The notes: generated by a model not told the origin, from the sequence alone. A DNA stretch of 64,000 nucleotides from Galbula dea (GCA_013399015.1 VWZX01010273.1:8073385-8137384), one strand, 5' to 3'. Numbered from the stretch's first letter, positions 35,482 to 47,349 are shown. Made by a program: numbers and translations.

Positions 35482-36173
35482 TGGTGTGGCAGGTGCCATC
35501 ATCACAGCTGATGGACCAAGCCCTCATCCCTCAGAGGAATGCAGCACCAGCCTTCCTCCAGTGCCACAGTGGCACTGCAAAAGCAATTAACATGGGGGGG
35601 AAAAAATGCTCCTTGGGTTCAGCTGCTTTGGTTGCAGCCCAACAGTGCAGGCTGCAGCAACTAGATCAGATTGTAACTAGAGCAGGTTGCCCAGAGCCCC
35701 AGACAACCTGGCCTGGGGTGGTTCCAGGGATGGGACATCTCCCACCTCTCTGGGCAACCTGGGACAGGCTCTCACCACCCTCAGCATAAAAAAATTCTGT
35801 CTTGTATCTAGTCTAAACCTCCCTCTTTTAGCTTCAAACCATCAGCCCTTGTCCTGTCCCAACAGGCCCTGATCAAAGGTCTGTCCCCAGCTTTCTGATA
35901 GCTCCCTTTAAGTACTGAAAGGCCACAGGAAGGTCTCCCTGGAGCCTTCTCTTCTCCAGGCTGAACAACCCCAACTGTCTCAGCTTATCCTCAAGCAGAG
36001 AGCTTCCAGCCCTCAGATCATTTCTGTGGCCTCCTCTGGACCTGCTCCCCCAGGTTCATGTCCTTCTTGTGCTGAAGACTCCAGAGCTGGACACAGTACT
36101 TGAGGTGCTGCATTGGTCCTGCCTCTTCTCACCCTGCCCAATACCATGTCTCCAGGTGGAGATGGGTGCCACA
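35482..36173. repeat. 692-bp direct repeat, copy 1
   Basis: Matches 36525-37216 base for base at a constant offset of 1043, with only three mismatches seen by eye (35879 and two near 35975). It ends at a single N (36174). About 480 bp of it is an antisense CR1. See the assembly-artefact finding. Confidence 0.95.
35672..36165 (-). mobile_element. CR1 LINE 3' fragment inside repeat copy 1
   Basis: Antisense copy: 'gagcaggttgcccagagccc', 'ggttccagggatgggacatc', 'ctgaacaaccccaactgtct' and, at its 5' side, 'tgaggtgctgcattggtcct'. Confidence 0.93.
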
Positions 36174-36461
36174 NCTGTTGTCTTTTGAGCTTCACCCAGA
36201 CATTAGCACCCCAATTCCTGCTGGAACTGTGAGGGGGAGGAGTTGCCCTGGCCATGGCCCCTGACACCCTTGCCACTCACCAGGGACTCACCTTGGTGCC
36301 AGGTTCTGCTCTTCCCCACAGCTCAGCCCTGCCCCAGTCTGCCTTTTCCTGCTTTGTTTTAGTCCCCTTGGGATCTATTCTTTCCCTCCCATATGCTGGA
36401 ATACTGACGAGTGCTAACTCAACAGCTGCTCTGCTATTCTAGGCTCAGCAGAGCCACGAAC

Positions 36462-36523
36462 CTCTTCCTTCCCTCCCTTCCCTCCCTCCCCCTCCTCTCC
36501 CTTCCCTCCCTCCCCTTCCCTCC
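36462..36523. repeat. CCCTT polypyrimidine tract
   Basis: About 60 bp of C/T only sequence built from ccctt and ccctcc units, ending at a single N (36524) where repeat copy 2 begins. Confidence 0.93.
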
Positions 36524-36524
36524 N

Positions 36525-37216
36525 TGGTGTGGCAGGTGCCATCATCACAGCTGATGGACCAAGCCCTCATCCCTCAGAGGAATGCAGCACCAGCCTTCCT
36601 CCAGTGCCACAGTGGCACTGCAAAAGCAATTAACATGGGGGGGAAAAAATGCTCCTTGGGTTCAGCTGCTTTGGTTGCAGCCCAACAGTGCAGGCTGCAG
36701 CAACTAGATCAGATTGTAACTAGAGCAGGTTGCCCAGAGCCCCAGACAACCTGGCCTGGGGTGGTTCCAGGGATGGGACATCTCCCACCTCTCTGGGCAA
36801 CCTGGGACAGGCTCTCACCACCCTCAGCATAAAAAAATTCTGTCTTGTATCTAGTCTAAACCTCCCTCTTTTAGCTTCAAACCATCAGCCCTTGTCCTGT
36901 CCCAACAGGCCCTGATCAAAAGTCTGTCCCCAGCTTTCTGATAGCTCCCTTTAAGTACTGAAAGGCCACAGGAAGGTCTCCCTGGAGCCTTCTCTTCTCC
37001 AGGCTGAACAACCCCAAATCTCTCAGCTTATCCTCAAGCAGAGAGCTTCCAGCCCTCAGATCATTTCTGTGGCCTCCTCTGGACCTGCTCCCCCAGGTTC
37101 ATGTCCTTCTTGTGCTGAAGACTCCAGAGCTGGACACAGTACTTGAGGTGCTGCATTGGTCCTGCCTCTTCTCACCCTGCCCAATACCATGTCTCCAGGT
37201 GGAGATGGGTGCCACA
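36525..37216. repeat. 692-bp direct repeat, copy 2
   Basis: Second copy of 35482-36173. Beyond 37216 the sequence continues into unique DNA (agcaggtgacatctgcccc), whereas copy 1 is cut by an N. This suggests copy 2 is the properly anchored one on its right side. Confidence 0.95.
36715..37208 (-). mobile_element. CR1 LINE 3' fragment inside repeat copy 2
   Basis: Same element as the CR1 in copy 1, offset by 1043 bp. Probably a single genomic insertion represented twice. Confidence 0.93.
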
Positions 37217-39599
37217 GCAGGTGACATCTGCCCCTGCCACCAGCCAACCTGTCCCTGCAGGCAGCAGATCCTGTGGGATGCCTGAGCTGGGGGTGAGCAG
37301 CTGGGGTTGGGCAGCTGGGGGTTCTTTCTCATGGTCCTCCCAAAGTTGTTAGTGGGGATAAAAAGTGAGAGAGTGCAAGGAAGGAAGAATTCCCAGGAAT
37401 TTTGCTTCCCAGGCTGGGAATACTGCTGCTGGCACCACTTCAACACAGTGGTGGGCAAGGTCAGGGTCTGTGAGCAAGGTCAGGGGCTGTGGCCAAGGGT
37501 TTGTCCACACAGATGCTTTCCACACACCTCAAAAAACCCCCAGCCCTCTGCTTTGGGGGTCAGCAGCCACCATGCTCTGCCTTGGCTTATTCTCCACTCA
37601 GAGGGCATTTAGCAGAGGTAACTTGGTGCTTGTCTGAGCTGGCTTTGGTGCTTGGGATGGCTGCAGGAGCACCAAGCATGGGCTTCAGTGCTGGTGGCAC
37701 TGGGACCCACTGGAGGACTGCTGACTGGGGGGGAGCTACACGTGCCTTGCTTACACTTCCCACACAGGAGTAGGCAGCCCTGGGAAGAGGCAGCTTGAAG
37801 AGCCTGTGCCATCTCTTATGGGAGAGCTGGCAGCTCCATCTGGCTCTGCTTCAGTGGAGCTCTCTGAGGAGCTGCCAAGGGTGGCCGCTGGGGTCTGTGG
37901 GTGGTGTGCTGGGAAAGGGAGAGGAGGAGGAGGAAGAGTGGGTGGGAAATCTGTGCCCACACTCCCCAGCTTCCCTTGGAGGATACTAAGCAACTGCTGG
38001 TGGGTTTAGGGTCCTCTCTGTGCTGTGTTGCTGGAGGAGAAAGTGCTCTAGGGGCTGCAGCTGGCCCATACACAGTGACCTGGGGTCATGGTGGGCTTCA
38101 TGCCCCAGAGCTTCAGCCCACAAGTGCTCCAAGCCACCACCTGTGTTTCCCATCCAGGGAAGTGTCTTTGCAGCTCTGCTCATTTTCACAGGTCTCACAC
38201 TTGGCTTTTACTCTCCCAAAAGGTGGTGAGAGGTTTTTCTTGATGCTAGCCATGTGAGAGCAGAGTCCTTGCTAAACCAGAGCAGCTGGAGTGTTTGCTA
38301 GGGTGAAACCACATGGAGTGAGCTCTGTATCCTTCACCTCTCCAAGGCCAGGCTAGCTCACAGCTACATTACAGCCCTTATCTCTGCCCAGGTTTTTGCA
38401 GCAGCCTAACTGCAGCCATTTGGTTCTTGGTTTCTTCATTTCAACCTGTTTGATGATGTGCCACCATGCATCTGATCCCTACCAGGCAGGATGAGTAGGA
38501 GTCAGCAGTGAAGTTGTAATCCTCTGTGCCTTTGGCATGCAGGAATGGAATCATTTTGTCTTCTCACCTCCATGCTGTTAGCTAGAGGAAAATCCTTCAG
38601 CAGCTAACAGCTCACAGCACTGTGCCAGGCTGAGGGACACTCCTCTCAATGGCAACACTGGGACCTGGGTGCCACCACTGGTCCCTGCTCACTGCAAACC
38701 ACCATGGTCCATGCCTGCAAACCAATAGGTGGCCATGAGCTCAGGACACAACAGCTACTCCATGATAAGCTCCCTGCAGCCTAGTCAGTATTTGCTCTCA
38801 CCTCCACATCATGATACCGAGCAGCTAATGCCCAGGGTTGTTTTGCTGCCTGGGTCAAAGAAAACTAAGTTTTTAGTGAGCTGGGAAGAAGGAGGTGAGT
38901 GGAAGCAGCATGAGGAGATGACATTGTACTGCCCAGCTCTGCCCTGACCCTCCTGGCTCCTTTTCCTTGCCAGATCCCACCAGTGCAACCCTGGCACTGA
39001 TTTTTGCTGTCCTGACAGCTGGGATAAAGGTGTTTCCCCCAGCCTAGCCCAGACAACTCTTGCCCCCACCACAGAGCACTGCTTTTCATTCTGCCTGCAC
39101 AGGTCCACATCTCCAGCCCAGTCCTTTCTGTATTGGAAACATCTCCTCAGGCTTCCCTTACTGAGAAAAAAACGATCTCAGATCCTTTCCTGACTCCTCC
39201 CTGATCATTTTGCTCCCCATCTGATTGTGTAGGTCTCTCTGAGGGTTTCCTACCTCTCCTGGAAAGCAACCCTAGCACAGAGCAGAGATAACCATGCAGG
39301 GACCTGCTTTACTCCATCCAACACAGCATGCTTAACCCACCCCATGGATCATCACCAAAAGCATCTTTTCTAGAGAAGCTCTTCCTCTCCCTTTGTCCAC
39401 CTGATTACCTTGTCTCACCTCACCCTCACTTCTGCTCAGTTATGTTCTGCTTTGGGTTTTGGTGTGGGTTTTTTTTTTTCCCAGGTTCTTTCTCTGTGCA
39501 ACACTTCATAGCAACACATCTTTGAAGCATCTTCTAGCTGCTGCCCAGGCAAGAACAAGCTCTGCCAATGTAAACAAAGCAGCTTTAATTTTACAGGGA

Positions 39600-39623
39600 G
39601 ATAGAGAGAGAGAGAGAGAGAGA
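39600..39623. repeat. (GA)n microsatellite
   Basis: Uninterrupted ga dinucleotides flanked by unique sequence. Confidence 0.95.
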
Positions 39624-42600
39624 TGTGAAATAAAAATTACTGGGAAAGTTGTTCCACTTTAATCACTCCAGCAGCTTTAAATCATTGCTACTTCTGAATG
39701 CTACCAAGTCTTGAAGCAGTATCTGTGGTGGTTTATGATCTGATTTTCCCTCCCCTCTCCAAGCTGCTCACTGTGTTCTGCCTGCTCCAGATCCATGCAC
39801 CCCCAGCAGACAGGGTGGGAAGGGTTTGGGGAACCTCTTCTCATCCCCAGAGCACACACTCAGCTGGGTTCATCTTGGACAGCCATGGTCCTCTCTGAAG
39901 TTCACCCACTGCCCAGCTGGATGCCTTTAGGAAATAGCCCCCACAAGCCATGTTTCTGGGCAGGGGAAGCCCCCTTCAAAGTCCCAGTCTAAGGCAGCTG
40001 CTGGATCACAGCTTCAAAAGGTGCATGGTGATGTCTTCACCAAACCCTGCCTGCCAAAGAAGACCTTTAAGGTACCATGCTCTGTTCTGCTGGCCTTAAC
40101 ATCCCTGATGAGACTATAGGAGGGTGCAGGCCAGGGCATCCCAGAGCCTTCTGCAACAGCAGGAGCAGGGGAAACAGCCCAGGTGTTGTGTTTGACCTGG
40201 GGTGCCACCCAGATGATCAAACCACTGCTCCTCTGGGGCTGTCACCAGCTGGGCACACACCACGAGGGTGAGGAGGAGAGGGGTGGTCACCTTTGCTTTG
40301 GAGAAGAGACACAAGAGCCTGGACCTCAGTTGTGCTTCTGCAATAGAAGGAAACCCAAGGGTGGCTGAGTCAGTCTGTGAACAACCTGCTTGGCATCACC
40401 CAAGAGATCAGGTGCAGAGAGAGGAGCTGGAGCCTGATTCCTGCTCGCAGCCCAGATGCATGCAGATACTTGCAGGTGTGTAGGAGTCAGCTTGTCCTAG
40501 GAAAGAGAGGCCAGAGGACTTGAGATGGGAGAAGAGCCATGGCTTGTCATTGCTCCCACATCCTGCTTGGGATGAAGCAGCATCTGAGCTGGCTCTCAAA
40601 CCCAGGGCAGCTCCTCTGCAAGAAAGGGAAAGAGGCTGGGAAGAAAGAATTGTCTTTTCAAAGGTTTGCACTAGGTAATTCACCCACCTCAAGGTCTTGG
40701 GGATAAAAGGCAGAGAAAAAGGTCTTGTTGACCTGATGTTAACCTCCAGCCATCAGCCCTTCAGCTCTCTGCTCCTCACATGCTGCTGCTTAATCCAGGA
40801 GGGAAAACAACCCACAAAGCCTGCCCAGAGCCTCTGCCCTCTCATTAACATTTGGCTTAAACAAAGTGTTTTATCCTGCACTGGGAGTGCAGCAGCTCCA
40901 GTTTCAGTTCTTCTCTCCTTGGCTGATGCCTTCCCAGGGTGTCCCAGAGGTTTACCAGGGCTCCTGCAGCACACTGCTTTGGGCTTCCTTGAGGTGACCA
41001 CCAGTTAGCCAAACGTAAGACCCCTCTGTGAGGTTGCATGGTCCTCCTTCTGGCCAAGATGAGGTGATTCCCAATAGGTACAAGACCAAGCATGGGTTTG
41101 GCTGGTGCCTGGCACCTCTTCTTGTGGTTGTGATCCCACAAGGCCATAAAAGGCAGAGTGAAGTGTCTGGCTTGTCATCACATCCCTCATTGTGTGCAAC
41201 CAGAGGAAGGGAAGGTCAGAGGGACAATCAAGGAGGACATCATCCAGGAGGAACAACACAGAGCACATGGGAATCTTGAGCTTCAGCCAGCTGTCTCCTG
41301 CCCCCATGCCTGTGCAGGCTTCACTTCATTAAACATGAAAGCTCTGCAGTTGCCTGAGCTAGCAAATATTACATGTGGTTCAGCACACATGAAGCTGGCA
41401 GGAGGACTCGCTGCCCTGGGGGCTGCCATGGGGCTGGCAGAGGTTTCCCCTTCCCAGTTGAGAGCTGGCACTGCTGGAGAACATGTTTCCCTCTGATGAG
41501 GGTTGCATGAGCTTGGAGATGGAGCTGCAGCTCTGTAAGAGATGGATGATCCTCTGTAGGCTTGGAGAGGTTCTTCAGTGGAAGGACTTCTGAGTGTGAC
41601 AGAAGCCTGGAGCAACAGGTTGGTTGAGGCTGTGGCTCAGTTCCTTTGTTCCTTTGGTGTAGGTTAGCAGTTGAGGACACACTACAGGGAGGAATCAATC
41701 ACTGTCAGGCTTTCCTGCTGATAAGCTGTAGGGCAGCTCTGATCCTGGGACACCTGATGGGAGAAGACTAGGATCCATGTGGCTGCTTAGCCATGAGTAA
41801 GAAGAAACTCCTCTACTAGGTCAGACCAAGGCTCTGAGTCGCTGAGCATCCTAGAGAGCCCTCAGGGAGCAGTAGGTGCTGCCAAGGGCATGTTGCTTAG
41901 CATCCTCTCAATTCCCACCTCTTGTCATCTCCTCCAGGAGTCAGGTCCACCTGGGCTGGTGTTGCCCAAGAGCTGACAGGATCATCTTTGTTGCTGTAGC
42001 AGCTCCTTCCCTTTCCTTTTATCTCAGGTAAAACAACAAACAGGACAACCCAGGGAAGCAAAAGCAAAGCAACCTCTCTGTGGTCAGTTCCCTCCTGCTT
42101 TGTTTCACACTGATAAGTCAGTGATGGACTCACACTGGCACTTCAAAGCTCTCTGAAGGCTTTCAGCCCATTAGAAAAGCAAGATCCAAGCACAGAGTTT
42201 GGGTCCTGAGATGAACTTTGCTGCAGGTGAGGCTGTGATGTGACTCTGTCTGGAGGAATAAGAACTCTTTATTATTGTTATTATTTTTTCATGTTTGGGG
42301 GAGGTTTTTTGCTGCAATTTTTCCTTCCTCTTGGCCCCACTGCAAATCTGCCCTCAGCACTCAGCTCTAATCTTTCCTTTGGCAGCTAAAACTATTATCT
42401 TTATTGTTTCAGGGCTTGGCTCCTTCCTCTTAGATCTCCTAATTGGATTTTTACTCCCCGATCCATTTAGTCTCTTCTGCGTGTTCAGTAAAACCCTTTA
42501 ACCCTTTGGCTCCCCTCCTCCTCTCTCCCTGCTTTCCCTGGAAGCTTCTCCTCTCCCTGGGCTGCTCAGATTTGTCTCCTCTCCCTGATTTGGATGGGCA

Positions 42601-42693
42601 GGGCTTTCCTAAGCAGTGGCTGTCATCTCCACTCTTGCTGTCTGCAGATAGCTTCAGCACCATCTCCTTCACTCTCTGCAGGCTGCAAAGAGT

Positions 42694-42803
42694 TAGAATC
42701 ACAGAAAGGTTTGGGTTGGAAGGGACCTTCCAAGGTCATCTAGTCCAACCTCCCTGCAGGCAGCAGGGACATCTGCAACTAGAGCAGGTTGCTCAGAAAG
42801 GGT
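42694..42803 (-). mobile_element. CR1 LINE 3' end, short
   Basis: Antisense terminal fragment: 'agaatcacagaaaggtttgg', 'gaccttccaaggtcatctag', 'cagcagggacatctgcaact'. It ends abruptly after 'ggttgctcagaaa'. Confidence 0.93.
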
Positions 42804-43539
42804 GCTCAACTTGGGTCCAGGTGCCTAGCTCCTGACAGGCCTAGATGGACCTGGTCCCTATCGTCCTCTCATGTCTTTTCCCAGCCTGTTTACAGCCTCG
42901 GTGCCTTTGTGTTTGTCATTCTGGAGCAGGTTGCCATGGTTAAAGTTGTTAGACACAGCAGGGTTTAGGTCTAAGTCTCCCCAGCTGTGGGAACTCAAGA
43001 TGCACCTGTTCCCACCAGTGGCACCAAAGGATAGCTCTCTTGGGGGTGTGCACCTTGGTAGCAGCTGCACATACTTAAGCAGGGAAGCCAGCACCAAGGA
43101 TGTCTATCTGTATGGTGTACGTGAGTCCCTTGTGCTTGTGAGGGTCTTAGGCTCCAGCTTGGAGCTCTGTAGAAACATCTTGCAAGACTTGGCTGAGAGG
43201 AAAACACAAATGCCCTTGTGACCACATCCAGAAACCATCCCTGAAGCTGGGAGGCTGTGCTGATGCTGCCTGAGCTGGGGCAGAACTGGGCAGGTGAAAG
43301 TAGCTGCACTGGGGGCATGAGGAGAAGCCTGCCAGTGCTCGGGAGGCTCCATCACTCCTGGGCACAAGTGACCAAGGCACTGGAGCTGGGAGGTGGAGAG
43401 ACACGCAGAAGAGCCTGTGTTTTCCAAGTCAGCTTTAGCAGCTGGGAAGGAAGAGCTCTTTTCCCTTCCCTTTTCTGCAGCTCTTTTGTTTTTCCCCAGC
43501 CTGAGAGAAGAGGCTTGCAGCAAGCAGCAGGGCTGGGGG

Positions 43540-43950
43540 CAGAGCCCACCCGCACAAAGGCAGCTTCCCATGGGCTGTGTGACCGCTGTCACGCTTTGTC
43601 GCTCAAAGAAACGCCAGCAGCAGATGACGTGGGGCTGGTGCTCCCCAGCCCTGGGGCTGATTGGTCCCAGCTCAGGTTTGAACGCCAAGGTGTCCTGGCA
43701 ACCAGAAGCAGAGGAGCCAGACTTTCCCGTCCCTGCTCCGGGAGAGTGCTGGGGACCAGGGACGGGCGACACGGAGCGAGAAGCAACAGGTAGGCACCAA
43801 GGACCTCATCCTTGCGTGGTCCCAGCCCCACTCTGCAGCTGGGATGGGTTTTGCACAGCGTGGTGGCCATCGATGTTGGCTTTGGACGTAGCTCAGCTGC
43901 CACCTGTGCTCCTGCCTGGACGTGGTGGTGAAGGAACTTGTTTTAACTGG
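43540..43950. promoter_or_regulatory. Moderate CpG island with promoter-like motifs
   Basis: About 20 CpGs occur in 400 bp, while neighbouring kilobases are strongly CpG-depleted. Visible motifs are a CRE-like tgacgt (43624), an inverted CCAAT box (gattgg, about 43660) and an X-box-like pair of half sites, ggtgtcctggcaac, near 43690, of the kind bound by RFX factors. A good splice donor follows at 43791 (caacag|gtaggc), which would end a 5' exon on the + strand. The gene it drives is not identified. It could equally be an alternative promoter or an enhancer. Confidence 0.5.
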
Positions 43951-44808
43951 GAGGAGAGCAGAGGAGATCATTGGGCTTGGGGAGGGCTCTTGGAAGTGAC
44001 CTTTTGGTGATGTTTGTCGGAGGGCTGCTCAGGGTGATGCTGTGCATAGAGAGGGCAGTTGAGGAGCTCCTGGACTGTTGCTCGGAGAGGATGGAGGAGG
44101 TGATTTTTTGGGGTAGGTTTGGGTTTGTCTGATTGATGGAACTCATGGAAGCCCTGCAGGGCAGCGGGGGCTAGAAGCTGTGCTAGGAGGTGGTTTAGAT
44201 TAAAATGAAAGAGCTTTACCTGCTGTTAGAGAGCTGCTCTGCTTTCGTCTCAGTGAAACCTGCCTACACTCCCCTTACCCTGGAGCTGGGGGTGAGGAGG
44301 GCAGGGTCCCCAGGGCTCAGCTGCGTGCAGGGAAACAAAGGGTGTTTGGGGAGGCGGTGTGTGTTGTGAAGGAAAGGGCTTTTGCCTCCCCTTAGGAGGT
44401 GGGAGCAGAGATGCAGGGAGCTGGTGGGAGGAGGACGCTTGCCTGTATGGGGAGGTAGTGCCCAGCACAGCACATTTTACACCCACCAAAAGAGGCAGAG
44501 CCACACGTGTGAAACCATGTGCCAGCTGACAATGAAGGGGCAGATCCAAACTGTCCAAGATGAGAAACCCTCTCCACGGGGTAACATCCATCCAGGAGGA
44601 GACTCCTGGCTCAGTGACAGGTTATCAGCTTGCAGAAGGGCTGGTGTCCTGCACAGGTCCAGGGGCATGGGCTAAAAAGTTTGTAAAGTTCAGCAGCCTG
44701 GGGCTGGGAGGGGGGTGGTGCTGCTCCTCCTTGGACCAACTGCTCTCCCTGCACCAGTTAAGTTCAACTGAGTCTTGTTTCTCCAAAGGGTTAAGCCAAG
44801 TCCATTCT

Positions 44809-45031
44809 TCAGGCTTTATTAAACTCATGAGGAGTAATGTCAGTCTGAAACCCAAGCAAGAGGAAAACATACCCACACCTTGCAGGCCATGGACAGGAAT
44901 CAATTCAGCACTTTCTGTTTTCCTAGCAGTTTGGCTGAGGCAGTTTCTGGACTGGGAGCACAAGCCCAAGCAGAGCAGGACTTTTCCAGCTAGTCATTAA
45001 CTTGCCTTTCCTGGTGTTTCTATGGAATAAA
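44809..45031 (+). other. Candidate 3' exon with stop and poly(A) signal
   Basis: Acceptor-like ccattcttcag is followed by 63 open codons, including LMRSNVSLKPKQEENIP and WLRQFLDWEHKPK, a TAA at 44998 and an AATAAA at about 45025. It lies 1 kb downstream of the 43.5-43.95 kb CpG island on the same strand. I do not recognise a family, and the frame is open upstream of the acceptor, so this may be chance. Confidence 0.22.
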
Positions 45032-45578
45032 GAGTGCCAGTGCTTGCTAACAGGGCAGCTGCTTTGATTGGAGTGGGATCATAGTGTAGAACAATCCCTC
45101 TGCTCAGTTTGCATGTTTGCAATGACCCCAGCAAGTAATTGCTCTCTGCCTGGTAGGAAATTCCCTCCCCAGATGTTTAATGATGGTATTTACTGTTGAT
45201 GGGAGGGAGCTACCTGCTTTAGAACTGCAGTGGTGCAGTAGTGATTAGGGTGGGTTGGTGGGGCACAAGGCAGGCAGGTAATTGCTAGTCAACTCCCAGG
45301 TAATTGCAGCTTACCTGCAGAGGTGTGGTGTCATGAGAGGTGTTTTAAAGGCAAAGCTGCCAGGTGTAGAAGGGACAGTCATTGAGTCCCTAGGACACCA
45401 CTGAATCATGACCAGGAAATTACCTCTTCTTACCAAGAAAAATAACTCTTGCTCTCTTTTCTTTCCTCTTAAAGAGGAGACACTCGTGGTGAGACTTGTG
45501 CCCCTGTCAGCCCGTGCCCCTTCCTTCCCTTCACACCTTTTAAACACTGGTGGGAAGCACAGATGCTCTTTGCTTCAG

Positions 45579-45780
45579 GACACCCACAAGTATCCCAAAA
45601 ATGGGTCTTGAGGGGAGGAAAGCCCCAACCTCTGCTGGGCACCTGACAGCAGAGGGGACCCTGGCAAAGCTCACTCAGCAGAAGGCTTCAGCCTCAAGTC
45701 TCCCCAGACACAAGCCCCAAGCGACGCTGGTTCCTAGGAGAGCAGACATCATGAAAGAGCTTATTAAAGAGAGACATTAA
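45579..45780 (+). other. Candidate terminal coding exon
   Basis: After acceptor-like tttgcttcag a phase-compatible frame runs 66 codons to a TAA. It ends in a charged, plausible C-terminus (LVPRRADIMKELIKERH). It has Lys/Ser/Thr-rich composition, but no recognised family and no clear upstream partner exon. Confidence 0.22.
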
Positions 45781-46670
45781 TTTAACTTTTAATGAATGTG
45801 GGATCTGCAGGAGTTTGTGTGGTCATTTGCTAGAGCCCTGTTGGCCCTTGGGCAAGATTTCCCAAGTCCTAGCCACCTCCATGCAGGCTTGGGCTCCTCA
45901 GGATATTACTCAGCCCAAGCCTACGTGGGGCCTGGGTAGTCCTCACCTAGCCCCAGTGGCTGGAGCTGTCTCTCCAGCTCTGCATCACCTCAGTGCCTGA
46001 GGTCTCCAGCCTTGGCTCTTTGTGTTTCTTTGCCCTGCATAGCCATCAGTGGAGAAGCCAAAATTGCTTTGCCCTCCCTGCTGGTGGAGGAGAAAGCTGG
46101 AGACTCAGTTCCTTAATTGCCACCCTTGCCTAGCCCAGCAAGGAGTAATCCTCAAAGCACTGGTGACACTGGAGTCCTCTAATGCTTCTGGAGTCTTCAG
46201 CAGCAGGTCCTGGAGGACTTTGGGAAAGGTGCTGTGTGTGCTTTGTGGCTCTCTTGAATTGGGAGGATGGAAGCAAGGTGGGGGCAAGTGCTTGATACAC
46301 ACACTGCCAGGAGGAGAGCAAATAGCAGGTTTGGGTAGGTGCTCTCCCAGCAGAGCCAAGGGGCTGATGGTGTTGTTCTCACCTCACCCAAAGGAGCAGC
46401 TTGTCAGGTGGGCCTGGTGCTGGGAAGGCTCCAGTTGAGAGGTTCATCATCTGCCAGAGCTTTTTCATTTTGCCTTGTGATTCAGAGACAAAGATGGGGA
46501 TTGTGTCTCCTCTCCATTTTACTAAGCTCTCCTCTCCCTCTGTAGTAAGAGAGAAAACTTACAGCAACACAATCTCCAGTGCAAGACTGTTCCAGAGATG
46601 GGGAGAAAATCTAGTGGTTACTGGGCTCAGGATCAGCCAGGAGAGGAGCTCCTCTTGGCCCAACCCCCAT

Positions 46671-46956
46671 TTAAAGGGTAGTGCTGATGGTCAGGCTGTG
46701 GCAGGTTATCAGTATGGAATGAACTGTGGGCAACTGGACCAGATATTTCCAGGTACAAGCTGCCACAAATGACAGTGGGGGTCCAGGCTGCTGTAGCTCC
46801 ATCAGCATCTGTGGAGCTGCTCTACTGCTATAGTTAATGATGGGAGAAGTGGCTTCAACTGCTCTCATCCCCCAGTCTGATTCAAGCACTTGCTCCTCCA
46901 CCTTCTCCTTTGCTGCCAGGAGTGTTTCTCTCACTGCCTGGTGCAGAGGCACCATT
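46671..46956 (-). other. Exon-like open segment on the minus strand
   Basis: Read leftward from 46956, a strong acceptor (poly-T tract then attgccag) precedes about 95 open codons containing VPLHQAVRETLLAAKEKVEE and QVLESDWGMRAVEA, which looks helical and charged. There is no recognised family. It could be a real minus-strand exon, such as part of the gene expected between LRRC56 and RASSF7, or a relic of an old transposon. Confidence 0.25.
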
Positions 46957-47349
46957 CTGGCAATAAAAAAAAAAGAACTGTTTTCTTCCCTGGAGTTTTT
47001 TCCACAGCTGGACCAGTCCTTGATCCAGTTCTCTGGACCAAGAGTGGTGCTGGTGTGATGGAAGGGAAGCACAAGCTGCCAGGCCACCATTGCCTGCTTT
47101 AACCAGTCCAAACCACCAGCAGAGACAAGAGGTCATGGGTGGATCCTTCCCTTTCTTGTTGTGCTGTTAAGGGAAACACAGGCTGCCTGTGGTGTTACTA
47201 ACCACTGCCAGATGTTGGAGAGGAGTTAGTTTAATCATTGGTCCCAGGACCACTCAGCCTAGTGGCTGTGCCCGAGAGTGCTGAGCTGAAGCAAAGCCCT
47301 TGAAATCTGCTCTAGAGTAGCAGGAGGAGCACTAGGCTTCACAACAACA

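Larger units (their letters stand above)
31600..43500. other. Gene-poor stretch
   Basis: Apart from the CR1 copies, the gap and the direct repeat listed separately, I see no gene here that I can support. ORFs up to about 120 codons occur in several frames, but none shows a protein family, a chain of phased splice sites or a start context. A (GA)n microsatellite lies at about 39600-39623 and a poly-T run near 39470. Confidence 0.6.

Noticed and set aside
35687..36915. Identical 61-codon ORFs at 35687 and 36730, and similar peptides elsewhere (e.g. 24107, 54419)
   Set aside because: All are translations of the CR1 3' region in the antisense direction; recurrence reflects the repeat.
43104..44010. 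Long ORFs of 222 (minus), 178 and 205 (plus) codons
   Set aside because: They overlap one another in a CpG-richer region, have biased composition and no recognised domain, and run through a good splice donor. Treated as chance ORFs around a promoter-like island.
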